Positions 1 through 7,637 of a stretch of 64,000 bases of DNA are shown one piece after another. The DNA comes from JOPF133 sp052144935 (lineage in GTDB: Bacteria > Acidobacteriota > Terriglobia > Bryobacterales > Bryobacteraceae): contig JBKQPR010000375.1 in assembly GCA_052144935.1 (NCBI GenBank), positions 1-64,000 on the forward strand, in the 5' to 3' direction. The translations under genes and the position numbers were made by a program. Each line of letters opens with the position of its first letter. Position 1 is the first letter of the stretch. The notes below the pieces were generated by a model. It searched no databases. It was given only the letters and a program-made list of their open reading frames with translations, and was not told where the DNA came from.

Positions 1-299
1 AAGCGGGCATGGCGATTGGCCACGCCGCTCCCTACTGAGTTTCACCTCCATCTGGAAGAAAAGGCTCAACTTCTCCCGCCTGGACCCTGCCGCCCGTTTT
101 TGGCCGGTAAACAATTCACAAAGTTCGTGAAATTCCGGCGGACGGTTAACGCTCCCATTTTCAGCGGCTTCTAGGCGCCCCACGGGCGCGGACGGCGGCC
201 CGCGGCGTCTCGCGCCGATAAACTGGAGTCGGCAGGAGGGTTCCCCGCTTTCTCCCGGCCCGTTCGGGCGCGGAGTCTTTTCCCTATTTCGGAGGTACG

Positions 300-1592
300 A
301 TGATCCAACGTTTGCTTTTTGCGGCAGTATTGCTGGCCAGGTTCGCTTTCGCTGCGCCTGCGCTGACCACCATCCAGGACGTGCTCTATATGGCTAACGG
401 CACGCGCTTCAATGGCAGTTTGACGATCTCCTGGACCAGTTTCCAGACCGCTGACAATTCCAATATCGTCGCCCAGGCCACCACTGTCACGGTGGTGGAC
501 GGCAATTTGTACGTGCAATTGGTCCCCTCGACCACCGCCAATCCGTCGGGTTATTATTCGGTGACCTACAACAGCAACGGCCAGATGCAGTTCCAGGAAC
601 TCTGGGCCGTGCCGCCCAGCTCGACGCCGCTGTATGTGCGCGCCGTGCGCATCGGCACCAGCACCGGCGGTGGCACCGGCGGCGGCAGCACCGGCGGGGG
701 CACGGGGGGGGATACCGGCCCGATCGCGGAATCCGCCGTCACGGGTCTGGTTGCCGACCTGGCGGCGCGGCCCATCAAAGGCCCGGCCTTCGCCCCGGGA
801 GCCGTGGCCGTTGTGGATGCCTCGGGGTTCCTGGATTCGGTCACGGGCAACAGCAGCGACTGCGTGCACGTGGATGGCTCCACGGGACCGTGCGGCAACC
901 AGGCGCCCTCCTTCGTGGATGGCGACACGATCACCGGAATTGTGGACGGCTCCAATACCACCTTCGCGCTTTCCGCCGCGCCCAATCCCGCGGCCAGCCT
1001 GGTGTTCTATCGCAACGGCATGCTGCAGAAGGCCGGCCTGGATTTCACGCTGAATAGCAACTCGATTCAGTTCCTGACCGCTTCGACGCCGCAACCCGGC
1101 GACACCTTGCTGGCCAGCTATCGTCTCACGGGCGGCGCCTCGGGGTCGTCCGGGCAGACCTTTCCGAATCCGCAGGTGCTGTGCAGTGGAACGGGCAACA
1201 GCGTGACCACCGAAAGCCTGACCAGCATGGGATCGTGCCTGATCCCCGCCGGGCTGTTACTGCCGGGCGATCGCGTGGAGATCCGCTTCGACACCGTCCA
1301 CGGGGGAACCTCCGGATTCAGCGTGGCGCTTTACTGGGGCGGCACCACCGTACTCGAGCGCAACGGCGGGGCTACCGATACCATAGTGACCGCCCACGCC
1401 GACGCGTCCATCCTGTCCGCCGGATCGCAGTTAGGGTTCACCTCCTGGGGAGCGGTGCTACCCTTCGCCGCCGGAGTGGTGACCGCCAGCGACGCCTACA
1501 CCGCCGGGCTGCTGATCGATTTTCAGGCCGAGGTGACCGCGCTTGGGGATTCCGTGACCCTGGCCAATTACACCGTGGTAAGAATTCCGTAG
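300..1592 (+). CDS. Secreted hypothetical protein with Gly-rich linker
   Basis: Function is unknown. The 430-residue product starts with a signal peptide (basic MIQR, hydrophobic stretch to about residue 19, AFA-AP cleavage site), so it is probably exported. Residues about 20-115 form a beta-rich domain. A Gly/Thr/Ser linker of repeated GGGTGGG-type motifs follows at about 120-140, then a segment resembling phage-tail-like or structural proteins (VDGDTITGIVDGSNTTFAL). The C-terminal third looks like another beta-sandwich. The start is well supported: GGAGG lies 5 bases before the ATG. The 300 bases upstream are GC-rich and hairpin-prone, with no gene or recognisable riboswitch. The domain order is seen; an extracellular structural or binding role is inferred only from composition. 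Confidence 0.75.
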   Translation: MIQRLLFAAVLLARFAFAAPALTTIQDVLYMANGTRFNGSLTISWTSFQTADNSNIVAQATTVTVVDGNLYVQLVPSTTANPSGYYSVTYNSNGQMQFQELWAVPPSSTPLYVRAVRIGTSTGGGTGGGSTGGGTGGDTGPIAESAVTGLVADLAARPIKGPAFAPGAVAVVDASGFLDSVTGNSSDCVHVDGSTGPCGNQAPSFVDGDTITGIVDGSNTTFALSAAPNPAASLVFYRNGMLQKAGLDFTLNSNSIQFLTASTPQPGDTLLASYRLTGGASGSSGQTFPNPQVLCSGTGNSVTTESLTSMGSCLIPAGLLLPGDRVEIRFDTVHGGTSGFSVALYWGGTTVLERNGGATDTIVTAHADASILSAGSQLGFTSWGAVLPFAAGVVTASDAYTAGLLIDFQAEVTALGDSVTLANYTVVRIP

Positions 1593-1789
1593 AGGACGGC
1601 CAACGGACAGCTCCGTTTTGATCCGCTCAGTTCCGCATCGGCCGGGGATTGCCTTCCGGCCGATGTGGCCGAGGTAGCGGCAACCGCGTCCCCAGCGATC
1701 TTATGGATTTGTAAATGTGCGCCCCAAAGGGCAACCCTGGGGGCCCCCTTCACATCCATATAAGTGGATAGAAAGGGGTTCAAAATCAA

Positions 1790-2767
1790 ATGGTTAACCT
1801 CTTGAAAAAACCGGTTCTCCTGGCTGGCGCCCTGTTTTCGACAGCGTTGCTTGCAACCGCTCAAGGGGGCGGAGGCTTTGCAGCCCCTCAAGCGGGTAGA
1901 GGCTATGCAACCGCTCAAGGGGGCGGAAGCTTTGCGCCGCCGGGTACGGTGAATTACATCGAAGGCCAAGCCACCATCGATGGGAGCGCGATTCCCAGCG
2001 GATCTCTGAGGTCGACCAGAGTCGCTGCCGGGCAGACCCTGGCCACCGGAATGGACAGCAAGGCCGAAATGCTGTTGACGCCCGGCGAGGTGCTGCGGCT
2101 GGGAGACAACAGCGCGGTTCGCATGGTTTCTCCGTTGCTGACCAACATTCAGGTGGACCTGCAGCGCGGGACGGCCATCGTGGAAGTCAACATGATCGCC
2201 CCGGGAAACCGTCTGGCGGTGTCCGATCACGGCGCCAAAATTCTATTGGAAAAAAAGGGACTCTATAGCTTCAATGCCGACCAGCCCTTGCTGGCGGTAT
2301 ATGACGGCAGGGCGAGTGTTCAGATCGGCGACAAATCCACCGATGTGGGCAAAGGCAAAGAGCTAATGCTGCAGCCGGGCGCCAAACTGAAGACTCAGGG
2401 CTTCGACCGCAAGCAGGAAGGCGAACTGTACGCCTGGAGCAGCCTGCGGGCCCAGTATTTGGCGCAAGCCAGTACTTACTATACCCAGACCTCTGCGGCC
2501 TACTACCCCGGATGGGCGTACGGAGACGGATGGTACTGGAATCCGTGGTTTAACACTTGGGGCTGGGGTGGCTTCGGTCTTGGCTACGGTTTCTACGGCG
2601 GCTACGGCGGTTACTACGGCGCGTACGGCGGCTACCGCGGCGCGTACGGCGGCTACCGCGGCGCGTACCCGGGTTACTCCGGCTTCCGAGGTACCCCGGC
2701 GATGGGGCATATCTCCGGCGGGTTCAGCGGCGGCGGGTTCCACGGCGGCGGCGGGCACGGTCGATAA
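1790..2767 (+). CDS. FecR-like domain protein with Gly/Tyr-rich tail
   Basis: The 325-residue protein has a signal peptide (VNLLKKPVLLAGALFSTALLATAQ). A FecR-type beta domain follows at about residues 45-200, recognisable from the pattern of an initial GTVNYIEG, a threshold-like GEVLRLGDNSAVRM and a later GKELMLQPG. FecR domains usually sense or scaffold periplasmic signals, but no sigma factor or TonB receptor sits beside this gene, so a FecR signalling role is not implied. The last about 75 residues are Gly/Tyr-rich (GGYGGYYGAYGGYRGAY) and low-complexity, and are encoded by 21-bp DNA repeats around 2590-2680. Such tails are often surface-exposed or adhesive, which is inference. GGGG lies about 13 bases before the ATG. 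The gene may follow the preceding one after a 197-bp gap. Confidence 0.8.
   Translation: MVNLLKKPVLLAGALFSTALLATAQGGGGFAAPQAGRGYATAQGGGSFAPPGTVNYIEGQATIDGSAIPSGSLRSTRVAAGQTLATGMDSKAEMLLTPGEVLRLGDNSAVRMVSPLLTNIQVDLQRGTAIVEVNMIAPGNRLAVSDHGAKILLEKKGLYSFNADQPLLAVYDGRASVQIGDKSTDVGKGKELMLQPGAKLKTQGFDRKQEGELYAWSSLRAQYLAQASTYYTQTSAAYYPGWAYGDGWYWNPWFNTWGWGGFGLGYGFYGGYGGYYGAYGGYRGAYGGYRGAYPGYSGFRGTPAMGHISGGFSGGGFHGGGGHGR
1853..1935 (+). repeat. In-gene 29-bp direct repeat, 54-bp period
   Basis: A 29-bp unit at 1853-1881 recurs at 1907-1935 with one mismatch. The 54-bp period keeps frame, so the N-terminal region of the mature FecR-like protein reads TAQGGGG...TAQGGGS. This is a small in-frame expansion just after the signal peptide. 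Confidence 0.8.
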
Positions 2768-2846
2768 GCCGCGGATCAGAATAGACTTCGTGAAATGGCG
2801 GGCGTCGTCAGGCAACTGGCGGCGCCCGTTGCTTTTTGGCGGCGCC

Positions 2847-4391
2847 TTACGCGCGTTGCGCGCCGCTCAACGGGGCCAGGCGGGTGCGGATCTGGTTCAT
2901 GACATCCGACGCCAGGAACGGCTTCCGCAGCACCGGGAAATTGTGCTCTTCGCAGAGGGCTTCCTCCTCGGGTGGAAGAATGGTGCCGGTCATCACGATC
3001 ACCAGCATCTGCGGCGCGGTTTGCAGAAACTCCACGCCCAATTCCACGCCGTTCCCATCGGGCAGCATGTAGTCCAGCAGGGCGGCGTTGGGCTTGTGCT
3101 CCCGTACCAGGCGCTTGGCCGCGGTGGCCGACTCGGCGGTCAGCAGCGTCCAGCCATCGTTAGCCATCAGGCGTTCCAGAAAATGCAGCAGGTCGCGGTT
3201 GTCGTCCACCAGCAGGACCGTGGGATTGGCCACCGCCGCGCCGGTTTGCGCCTCCACCGTGCGAATGCTCAGCTTTTCGGCGCCATCGGCCACTTCCACC
3301 CACACCCGCGATCCCGGCGCCACCTGGTTGCTGGCCACCAGGGTCGCCAGCGGCTGTGTCAGGAAGCGGTGGATGGTGCGGTTCAATTCGCGCGCCCCGT
3401 ATTCCGAGCTGGTGCCTTTCTGCAAAAGAAACTGGCGCGCCTCAAAGGGCACATCCAAGGTGAAGGAACGGTTGCCCAGCCGCGTGTTGACGTGGTTCTG
3501 CAAATCCACGATCTGCTTGTCCAGGATGGCGGCCAGCGATTCGGCGGAGAGCGGCTGGTAAGTGATGATGCAATCGATGCGGTTGACGAACTCGGGCGAA
3601 AACTTCTTGCGCACCGACACCATGCCGATATTCTGCAGCTTGCTGGTAAGATCGGTGCGTTCGGCCATTTTGACCGACTGGAATCCGAAATCGGGATTGA
3701 TCTCCCGCATCATCTCGCGGGCGCCCAGGTTGCTGGTGAGAAACACCAGGCTCTTCTCGAAATTGACGGTGGTATTGTCGCCCAATCGCAGCACGCCCTT
3801 GTCCAGCACCCCCAGAAGCAGGCGCGTCATGGAGGGCGCGGCCTTTTCGATTTCGTCGAACAGCACCAGCGAGAGGCTGCACTTTTCGCTGGTCACGGCG
3901 TTGAGCTTCTGCTGCGTGAGCATGGGCTGAGTTTCGCGGTGGCCCAGGTATCCCGGCGGCGCCCCGATCAGCTTGGCCACCTCGTGCTCCATCTGGAATT
4001 CGCCGCAATCCACTTTGAGCACGTTCTTCTCGCTGCCGTGCAGCACTTCGGCCAGCGCCTCGACGGTCTTGGTCTTGCCCGTGCCCGTGGGTCCCAGCAG
4101 CAGGAACACGCCCACCGGACGGCCCTCCGGTGAGAGGCCCGCCTGATACATCTGCACGTACGGAACGATCACTTTGGTGGCGGCCGGTTGGCCCACCACT
4201 TTTTGGGACAAGACGTAGCTCAGATCCTCAGTGAGATCGGGCGCCTGCTTTCGGGACCGGTTCTGCGATGCTTTCGGTTTTTCCACCCCGCCCTCCGATT
4301 TGATTATAGCGGCGGCGGGAGCCTTGACCCGCGTTCGCCGCCGCTGTTCGGGATGGTTCGGATCCTTCATAGGGGACCTTAGTGGATTCAA
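2847..4391 (-). CDS. ClpB-type AAA+ ATPase fused to a C-terminal receiver domain
   Basis: This 514-residue protein joins two modules. Residues 1-55 are basic and probably disordered. Residues about 56-385 match the second (D2) ATPase of ClpB/Hsp100: Walker A GPTGTGKT (100-107), pore loop GYLG (147-150), Walker B LVLFDE (175-180), arginine finger PEFVNR (about 266-271), sensor 2 GAREL (332-336). Residues 391-510 are a CheY-like receiver with the acidic pair D397/D398, phospho-acceptor D440, T470 region and K490. No DNA-binding or histidine kinase domain is present. Family knowledge suggests a hexameric ATP-driven unfoldase or remodeller; control by phosphorylation of the receiver is inferred. 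The ATG at 4367 (MKDPN) is an alternative start. No kinase gene is adjacent. Confidence 0.88.
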   Translation of the reverse strand: MNPLRSPMKDPNHPEQRRRTRVKAPAAAIIKSEGGVEKPKASQNRSRKQAPDLTEDLSYVLSQKVVGQPAATKVIVPYVQMYQAGLSPEGRPVGVFLLLGPTGTGKTKTVEALAEVLHGSEKNVLKVDCGEFQMEHEVAKLIGAPPGYLGHRETQPMLTQQKLNAVTSEKCSLSLVLFDEIEKAAPSMTRLLLGVLDKGVLRLGDNTTVNFEKSLVFLTSNLGAREMMREINPDFGFQSVKMAERTDLTSKLQNIGMVSVRKKFSPEFVNRIDCIITYQPLSAESLAAILDKQIVDLQNHVNTRLGNRSFTLDVPFEARQFLLQKGTSSEYGARELNRTIHRFLTQPLATLVASNQVAPGSRVWVEVADGAEKLSIRTVEAQTGAAVANPTVLLVDDNRDLLHFLERLMANDGWTLLTAESATAAKRLVREHKPNAALLDYMLPDGNGVELGVEFLQTAPQMLVIVMTGTILPPEEEALCEEHNFPVLRKPFLASDVMNQIRTRLAPLSGAQRA

Positions 4392-4581
4392 AACAGTAAC
4401 TTAACAGCTTGGTGGGGGAAATTGCAACAAAATCTCAAAGACTGTGAACGCCTTGGTCGCTCTCCGTTCTTTTAGCATGGAAAGGCCGCCCGGAATGTGA
4501 GTGATCGCACCCGGCAACGAGAGGTTACGGGGAGACCGGCAGGAGGTGGGGAGGGATCCCTCTAGGCCCGGCGGAGCCGCA

Positions 4582-4800
4582 TTAGCGGTGCCGGAAGGTG
4601 ATTCTGCCCTTGGTGAGATCGTACGGGGAAAGCTCTAAAGTGACTTTATCGCCCGCCAGGACGCGGATGCGATTGCGGCGCAGGCGGCCGGCCAGATGGG
4701 CCAGAACCACGCGCTCGTGCTCGAGCTGGACGCTGAAAAGCCCGCTCGGAAACTTCTCCAAAACGGTGCCGGTAACTTCGATGCTGTCCTCTTTGCTCAT
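4582..4800 (-). CDS. infA: Translation initiation factor IF-1
   Basis: The 72-residue product is a typical single OB-fold IF-1. It begins SKEDSIEVTGTVLEKFPSG and ends in the family hallmark TKGRITFRHR. IF-1 binds the ribosomal A site during initiation and supports IF-2 and IF-3 function. Length and both termini are normal. GGAGG lies 5 bases before the ATG, which fixes the start. It lies 66 bp downstream of a cold-shock gene on the same strand rather than inside the usual ribosomal protein cluster, so it may be co-transcribed with that gene. A long GC hairpin fills the gap. Confidence 0.95.
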   Translation of the reverse strand: MSKEDSIEVTGTVLEKFPSGLFSVQLEHERVVLAHLAGRLRRNRIRVLAGDKVTLELSPYDLTKGRITFRHR

Positions 4801-4818
4801 AAACCTCCGGATCGTTTG

Positions 4819-4858
4819 GCGGGCCGGCCAAGCCCGACAGGGCGCCCGGCCGGCCCGC
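4819..4858 (-). promoter_or_regulatory. Strong GC hairpin between csp and infA
   Basis: Two perfect 11-base arms (4819-4829 and 4848-4858, GCGGGCCGGCC type) enclose an 18-base loop in the csp-infA gap. There is no T-run on the minus strand, so it is not a classical terminator. It could act as an RNA stabiliser, attenuator or processing site between the two genes. The structure is seen; the role is inferred. Confidence 0.55.
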
Positions 4859-4866
4859 GATATCCA

Positions 4867-5070
4867 TTAGGCCGCCGTGACGTTGGTCGCCTGCAGACCC
4901 TTCGGGCCTTTGGTTACCTCAAACTCCACTCTGGCGCCTTCATCCAGGGTGCGGTACCCCTGTGTCTGGATCGCCGAGAAATGCACGAAGACATCTTCTC
5001 CGTTTTCCCTCTGGATAAAGCCGTAGCCCTTGGCTGCGTTAAACCACTTCACTGTACCTTTTTCTTTCAT
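4867..5070 (-). CDS. Cold-shock protein, CspA family
   Basis: The 67-residue protein is a complete cold-shock domain with RNP1 KGYGFIQ (about residues 14-20) and RNP2 VFVHFSAI (about 27-34). These beta-barrel proteins bind single-stranded RNA or DNA and act as RNA chaperones or antiterminators. It begins MKEKGTVKWFNAAKGYG, typical of the family, and GAAGGAAT precedes the ATG. About 240 bases of upstream sequence contain no gene, consistent with a long leader as in regulated csp genes, though no cold-box motif could be recognised. infA follows on the same strand. Confidence 0.95.
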   Translation of the reverse strand: MKEKGTVKWFNAAKGYGFIQRENGEDVFVHFSAIQTQGYRTLDEGARVEFEVTKGPKGLQATNVTAA

Positions 5071-5537
5071 CTGCCTATTCCTTCTTTACTGACTTTGCTG
5101 TGAACATTGGACTTGCGCGTTCCGGCCCGAAAGCAAAAAAAGGGGATGCGGACGACTCACGCAACCCCCTTTTCTGTCGCGAAGCGGAAAACTAGAGTCA
5201 AATGCCCTACCATTATACAACAGGAGCGGGGCGTTTCATGCCAAGCCAAAGTTGGTAAAAGTTTAGAAGTGGGCGGGGAGCGGGAGAGCGGGGCGAGGCG
5301 AGGATAACCCGCGGGGGCGTGCAACAGGAGGACAACCGGGCGCCGCGGGAGCAGGAAAGCCGGCGAGGCGAGGATAGACCGGCGGGTGATGGGGCCGGGG
5401 GAGATCAGGCGCGGCGGGGGAGCGTGCGGCGCGGGGGAGCGCGCGGCGGGGGAGCGCGCGGCCGCAGGAGCGCGCGGCCGGGGTTGCCCAACCCGGCGCG
5501 GGTTTTCCGGCCCGCCGCGGAGGGGCCAGGGGTCTCG

Positions 5538-6431
5538 ATGGCGACGACTTTCGAGTTTTTTCGATTCCGATTCCACTTCCGGGCTCTGGGCCCAGTGCAC
5601 TTTCCGAAGGGGAAGGCCGGGAACGCCATCCGCGGCGCGTTGGGGTTGGCCTTGCGCCAATCGGCTTCGCCGGCCGTCTTTACCGGCCTGTTCCAGCCTG
5701 AGGGCGGCCCGGGACGCACCCCCAGCGGGCTGGCCGATCCCCCGCGCCCGTTTGTCATTCGCGCGGCCCATCTGGATGGTCTCGACGCCGCCGTGGGTAG
5801 CACCTTCTTCTGGGACGTACACGCTTTCGACCTTGCCAACCCGCCGCTCGTCCCGCTGCGGCAGGCTTTCGAGCGGCTGGCGGAAGAGGGCCTCGGGCCG
5901 GGCCGGGGACGCGCCGCCCTGGAGCGGGTCGAGCAGCTCGATCTGCTGGATCGCGGCCGGCCCGTGGACACGCCGGATCCGCCGCTGCCGCCCCTGTCGA
6001 TCGATCTGGATGCCGCCGCCCCCGTCGCCACCGTGCGGCTGCGATTTGTCACTCCCACCGAGTTGAAGGGCGATGGCGGGCTGGTGGAGCGGCCCGATTT
6101 CGCCATCCTGTTCGGCCGCCTGCGCGACCGCATCGCCTCCCTGAGCGCGCTCTACGGCCGGGGACCTCTGGCCATCGACTTCCGCGGGCTGGGCGAGCGG
6201 GCCCGCGAGGTGCGCCTCGTCCGCTGCGTGCTCGAATGGCAGCAAGCCGAGCGCCGGTCGGGCCGCACCGGGCAGGTGCATTCCATCGGCGGGTTTACCG
6301 GCGACGCGGAGTACGCCGGGAACCTCGGCGAATTCCTGCCCTGGCTGGCCGCCGCGCGCTGGGTGGGGGTTGGGCGGCACACCGTCTGGGGAAAGGGGGA
6401 CGTGCGGGTGGTGAGCGACCTCCGCGGCTGA
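5538..6431 (+). CDS. Cas6-like RAMP protein (orphan pre-crRNA endonuclease family)
   Basis: The 297-residue product shows the two-part layout of the CRISPR-associated Cas6 RAMP family. The N-terminal RAMP strand and loop reads FRFHFRALGPVHFPKGKAG followed by IRGALG. The C-terminal half ends in the glycine-rich loop GVGRHTVWGKG, the usual Cas6 signature, preceded by a GFTGDAEYAG region. Cas6 enzymes cut repeat RNA to make crRNA guides. I see no other cas gene and no repeat-spacer array within 64 kb, so this copy is orphaned or serves a distant array, or has another RNA role. The ATG at 5538 was chosen because the in-frame codons upstream to 5319 are low-complexity Arg/Gly and the family starts at this point. 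Catalytic residues vary in Cas6 and cannot be assigned by eye. Confidence 0.75.
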   Translation: MATTFEFFRFRFHFRALGPVHFPKGKAGNAIRGALGLALRQSASPAVFTGLFQPEGGPGRTPSGLADPPRPFVIRAAHLDGLDAAVGSTFFWDVHAFDLANPPLVPLRQAFERLAEEGLGPGRGRAALERVEQLDLLDRGRPVDTPDPPLPPLSIDLDAAAPVATVRLRFVTPTELKGDGGLVERPDFAILFGRLRDRIASLSALYGRGPLAIDFRGLGERAREVRLVRCVLEWQQAERRSGRTGQVHSIGGFTGDAEYAGNLGEFLPWLAAARWVGVGRHTVWGKGDVRVVSDLRG

Positions 6432-6881
6432 AAAGGTGCGCTGAAGCCGAAGCCGACCGCATTCTGGAGATCACTAGCGCATGACGGCGGCGGACTGCTA
6501 GGCCGCAAGGGCGGAAGCACGATCGCTCGGAGGCAAGCACCATCCTACGCCATCTACGCCATCTGCATCGCTACCAGATGGAGTTCAATTTTCGTTATAA
6601 TGCACGCGGGGTTTCGGTTGTAGAGCGCCGGGATCTTGCCATCAAGCCATCAAGCAGGTTGGTGGGGAGCGTCTGAAGTACCGGGACTCATGCGGAAAGA
6701 CGGGACAATTGCCGTTTTAGAAACGAAACGGCCGTGACTGCGAATCACGGCCGTTCGGGTACATCAGAATCTCTTGGATTAAGCTCGCCGGGTGCTGAGA
6801 ACACCCCGTGCCAGCTTTGCGCTAGAAGTGTACCTTCGCTAAGCCTTCCTCCTGAAATAACGATTGTACAGGAGAAAGCGT
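6432..6881. other. 450-bp non-coding stretch upstream of the PIN islet
   Basis: No gene is visible. The stretch contains a TATAAT hexamer at 6596-6601 without a convincing -35 partner, short CATCTACGC repeats around 6545-6570, and the strong hairpin listed separately. GC content starts to fall from here into the islet. Confidence 0.5.
6727..6755. terminator. Perfect 11-bp hairpin, terminator-like
   Basis: AACGGCCGTGA (6727-6737) and its exact complement (6745-6755) enclose a 7-base loop. There is a T-rich stretch upstream (minus-strand A-run) but no clear T-run downstream. It lies between the Cas6-like gene and the lower-GC islet. It may be a terminator or mark the islet edge. Confidence 0.45.
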
Positions 6882-7637
6882 ATGGCTGACAAGAGGGAAT
6901 ACCGGCTGCAAATCCATGCGTATTCGCCCGAGACGATGCCCATGAAAAGATTGGCTGAATACGTCTCGGATTTGGCTGTTCTATTTGGTGAGGAAGGGTC
7001 CGTCCATCTTGTTGCAATCGAATCTGGAAGCACCTGCCCCGTTGTGTTGGTCGATTGGGAAGCGGAGCCGAAAGTCGCGGATCGAATCGCTCGGGCGCGC
7101 GACAAGGAGGGTCCAGAAGAGGCGGTCCACGCCATTGAAAACATCAACGGTCGCCTGCTCAAAGATAACGGATATGCCGACCTAATCACTCCGGCAAGAA
7201 CCAAGCTTATTGAGTTTCCGGGTGCGAAAAGAGAGAAGCCCATAGAGTGGCCTTCAATCAATCAAGCAGGGGAAATCTACGGCGTGCCGATTGCGGTTGG
7301 CGGAAAAGGCGATCCGGTTCCAGTACATTTGCTGGACGGGAAAACGGACCATTACCTCCTTGCCGAACGCGCCAAAGCAAAGGCGATTGCGATTCACCTA
7401 TTTTCGGCTACCCTAAGGGTGATCGGGCGTGGGCGATGGCGCAAGTTGCCAACCGGTGTTTGGGATTTAGAAAGATTTGTGATTGAGGATTTCGATATTG
7501 TCAAAGCGGCATCTCTGACCGAGGCCCTGATTGATCTAAGGTCCATCGATGCACAGTGGAAGCGATCGGAGAATCCGCTAGCCGCGCTTGATGATATCCG
7601 CACGGGCAACCTGAGCGAACCCCATGGTAGCGTTTGA
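6882..7637 (+). CDS. Conserved protein partnered with a PIN-domain protein
   Basis: The 251-residue product has no domain I can name with certainty. It opens with a conserved-looking segment, SPETMPMKRLAEYVSDLAVL (about residues 12-31), followed by GSVHLVAIESGST. I recall proteins with this MPM-RLAEY segment beside PIN-domain proteins in other bacteria, but could not check that here. AGGAG lies 7 bases before the ATG, which selects 6882 over the in-frame start 18 bases earlier. The gene overlaps the following PIN gene by 14 bases, indicating translational coupling. GC content is clearly lower than in the flanking housekeeping genes, suggesting acquisition by transfer. It may be an antitoxin-like partner or nuclease co-factor; this is inference from the pairing. 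Confidence 0.75.
   Translation: MADKREYRLQIHAYSPETMPMKRLAEYVSDLAVLFGEEGSVHLVAIESGSTCPVVLVDWEAEPKVADRIARARDKEGPEEAVHAIENINGRLLKDNGYADLITPARTKLIEFPGAKREKPIEWPSINQAGEIYGVPIAVGGKGDPVPVHLLDGKTDHYLLAERAKAKAIAIHLFSATLRVIGRGRWRKLPTGVWDLERFVIEDFDIVKAASLTEALIDLRSIDAQWKRSENPLAALDDIRTGNLSEPHGSV

Noticed and set aside
5319..5537. N-terminal extension of the Cas6-like protein
   Set aside because: The extra 73 residues are Arg/Gly low-complexity from simple repeats; the family starts at the ATG at 5538.
5538..6881. Possible CRISPR array next to the Cas6-like gene
   Set aside because: No regularly spaced identical repeats with unique spacers exist here or elsewhere in the window; the GCGCGGCGGGGGAGC runs upstream are simple sequence.
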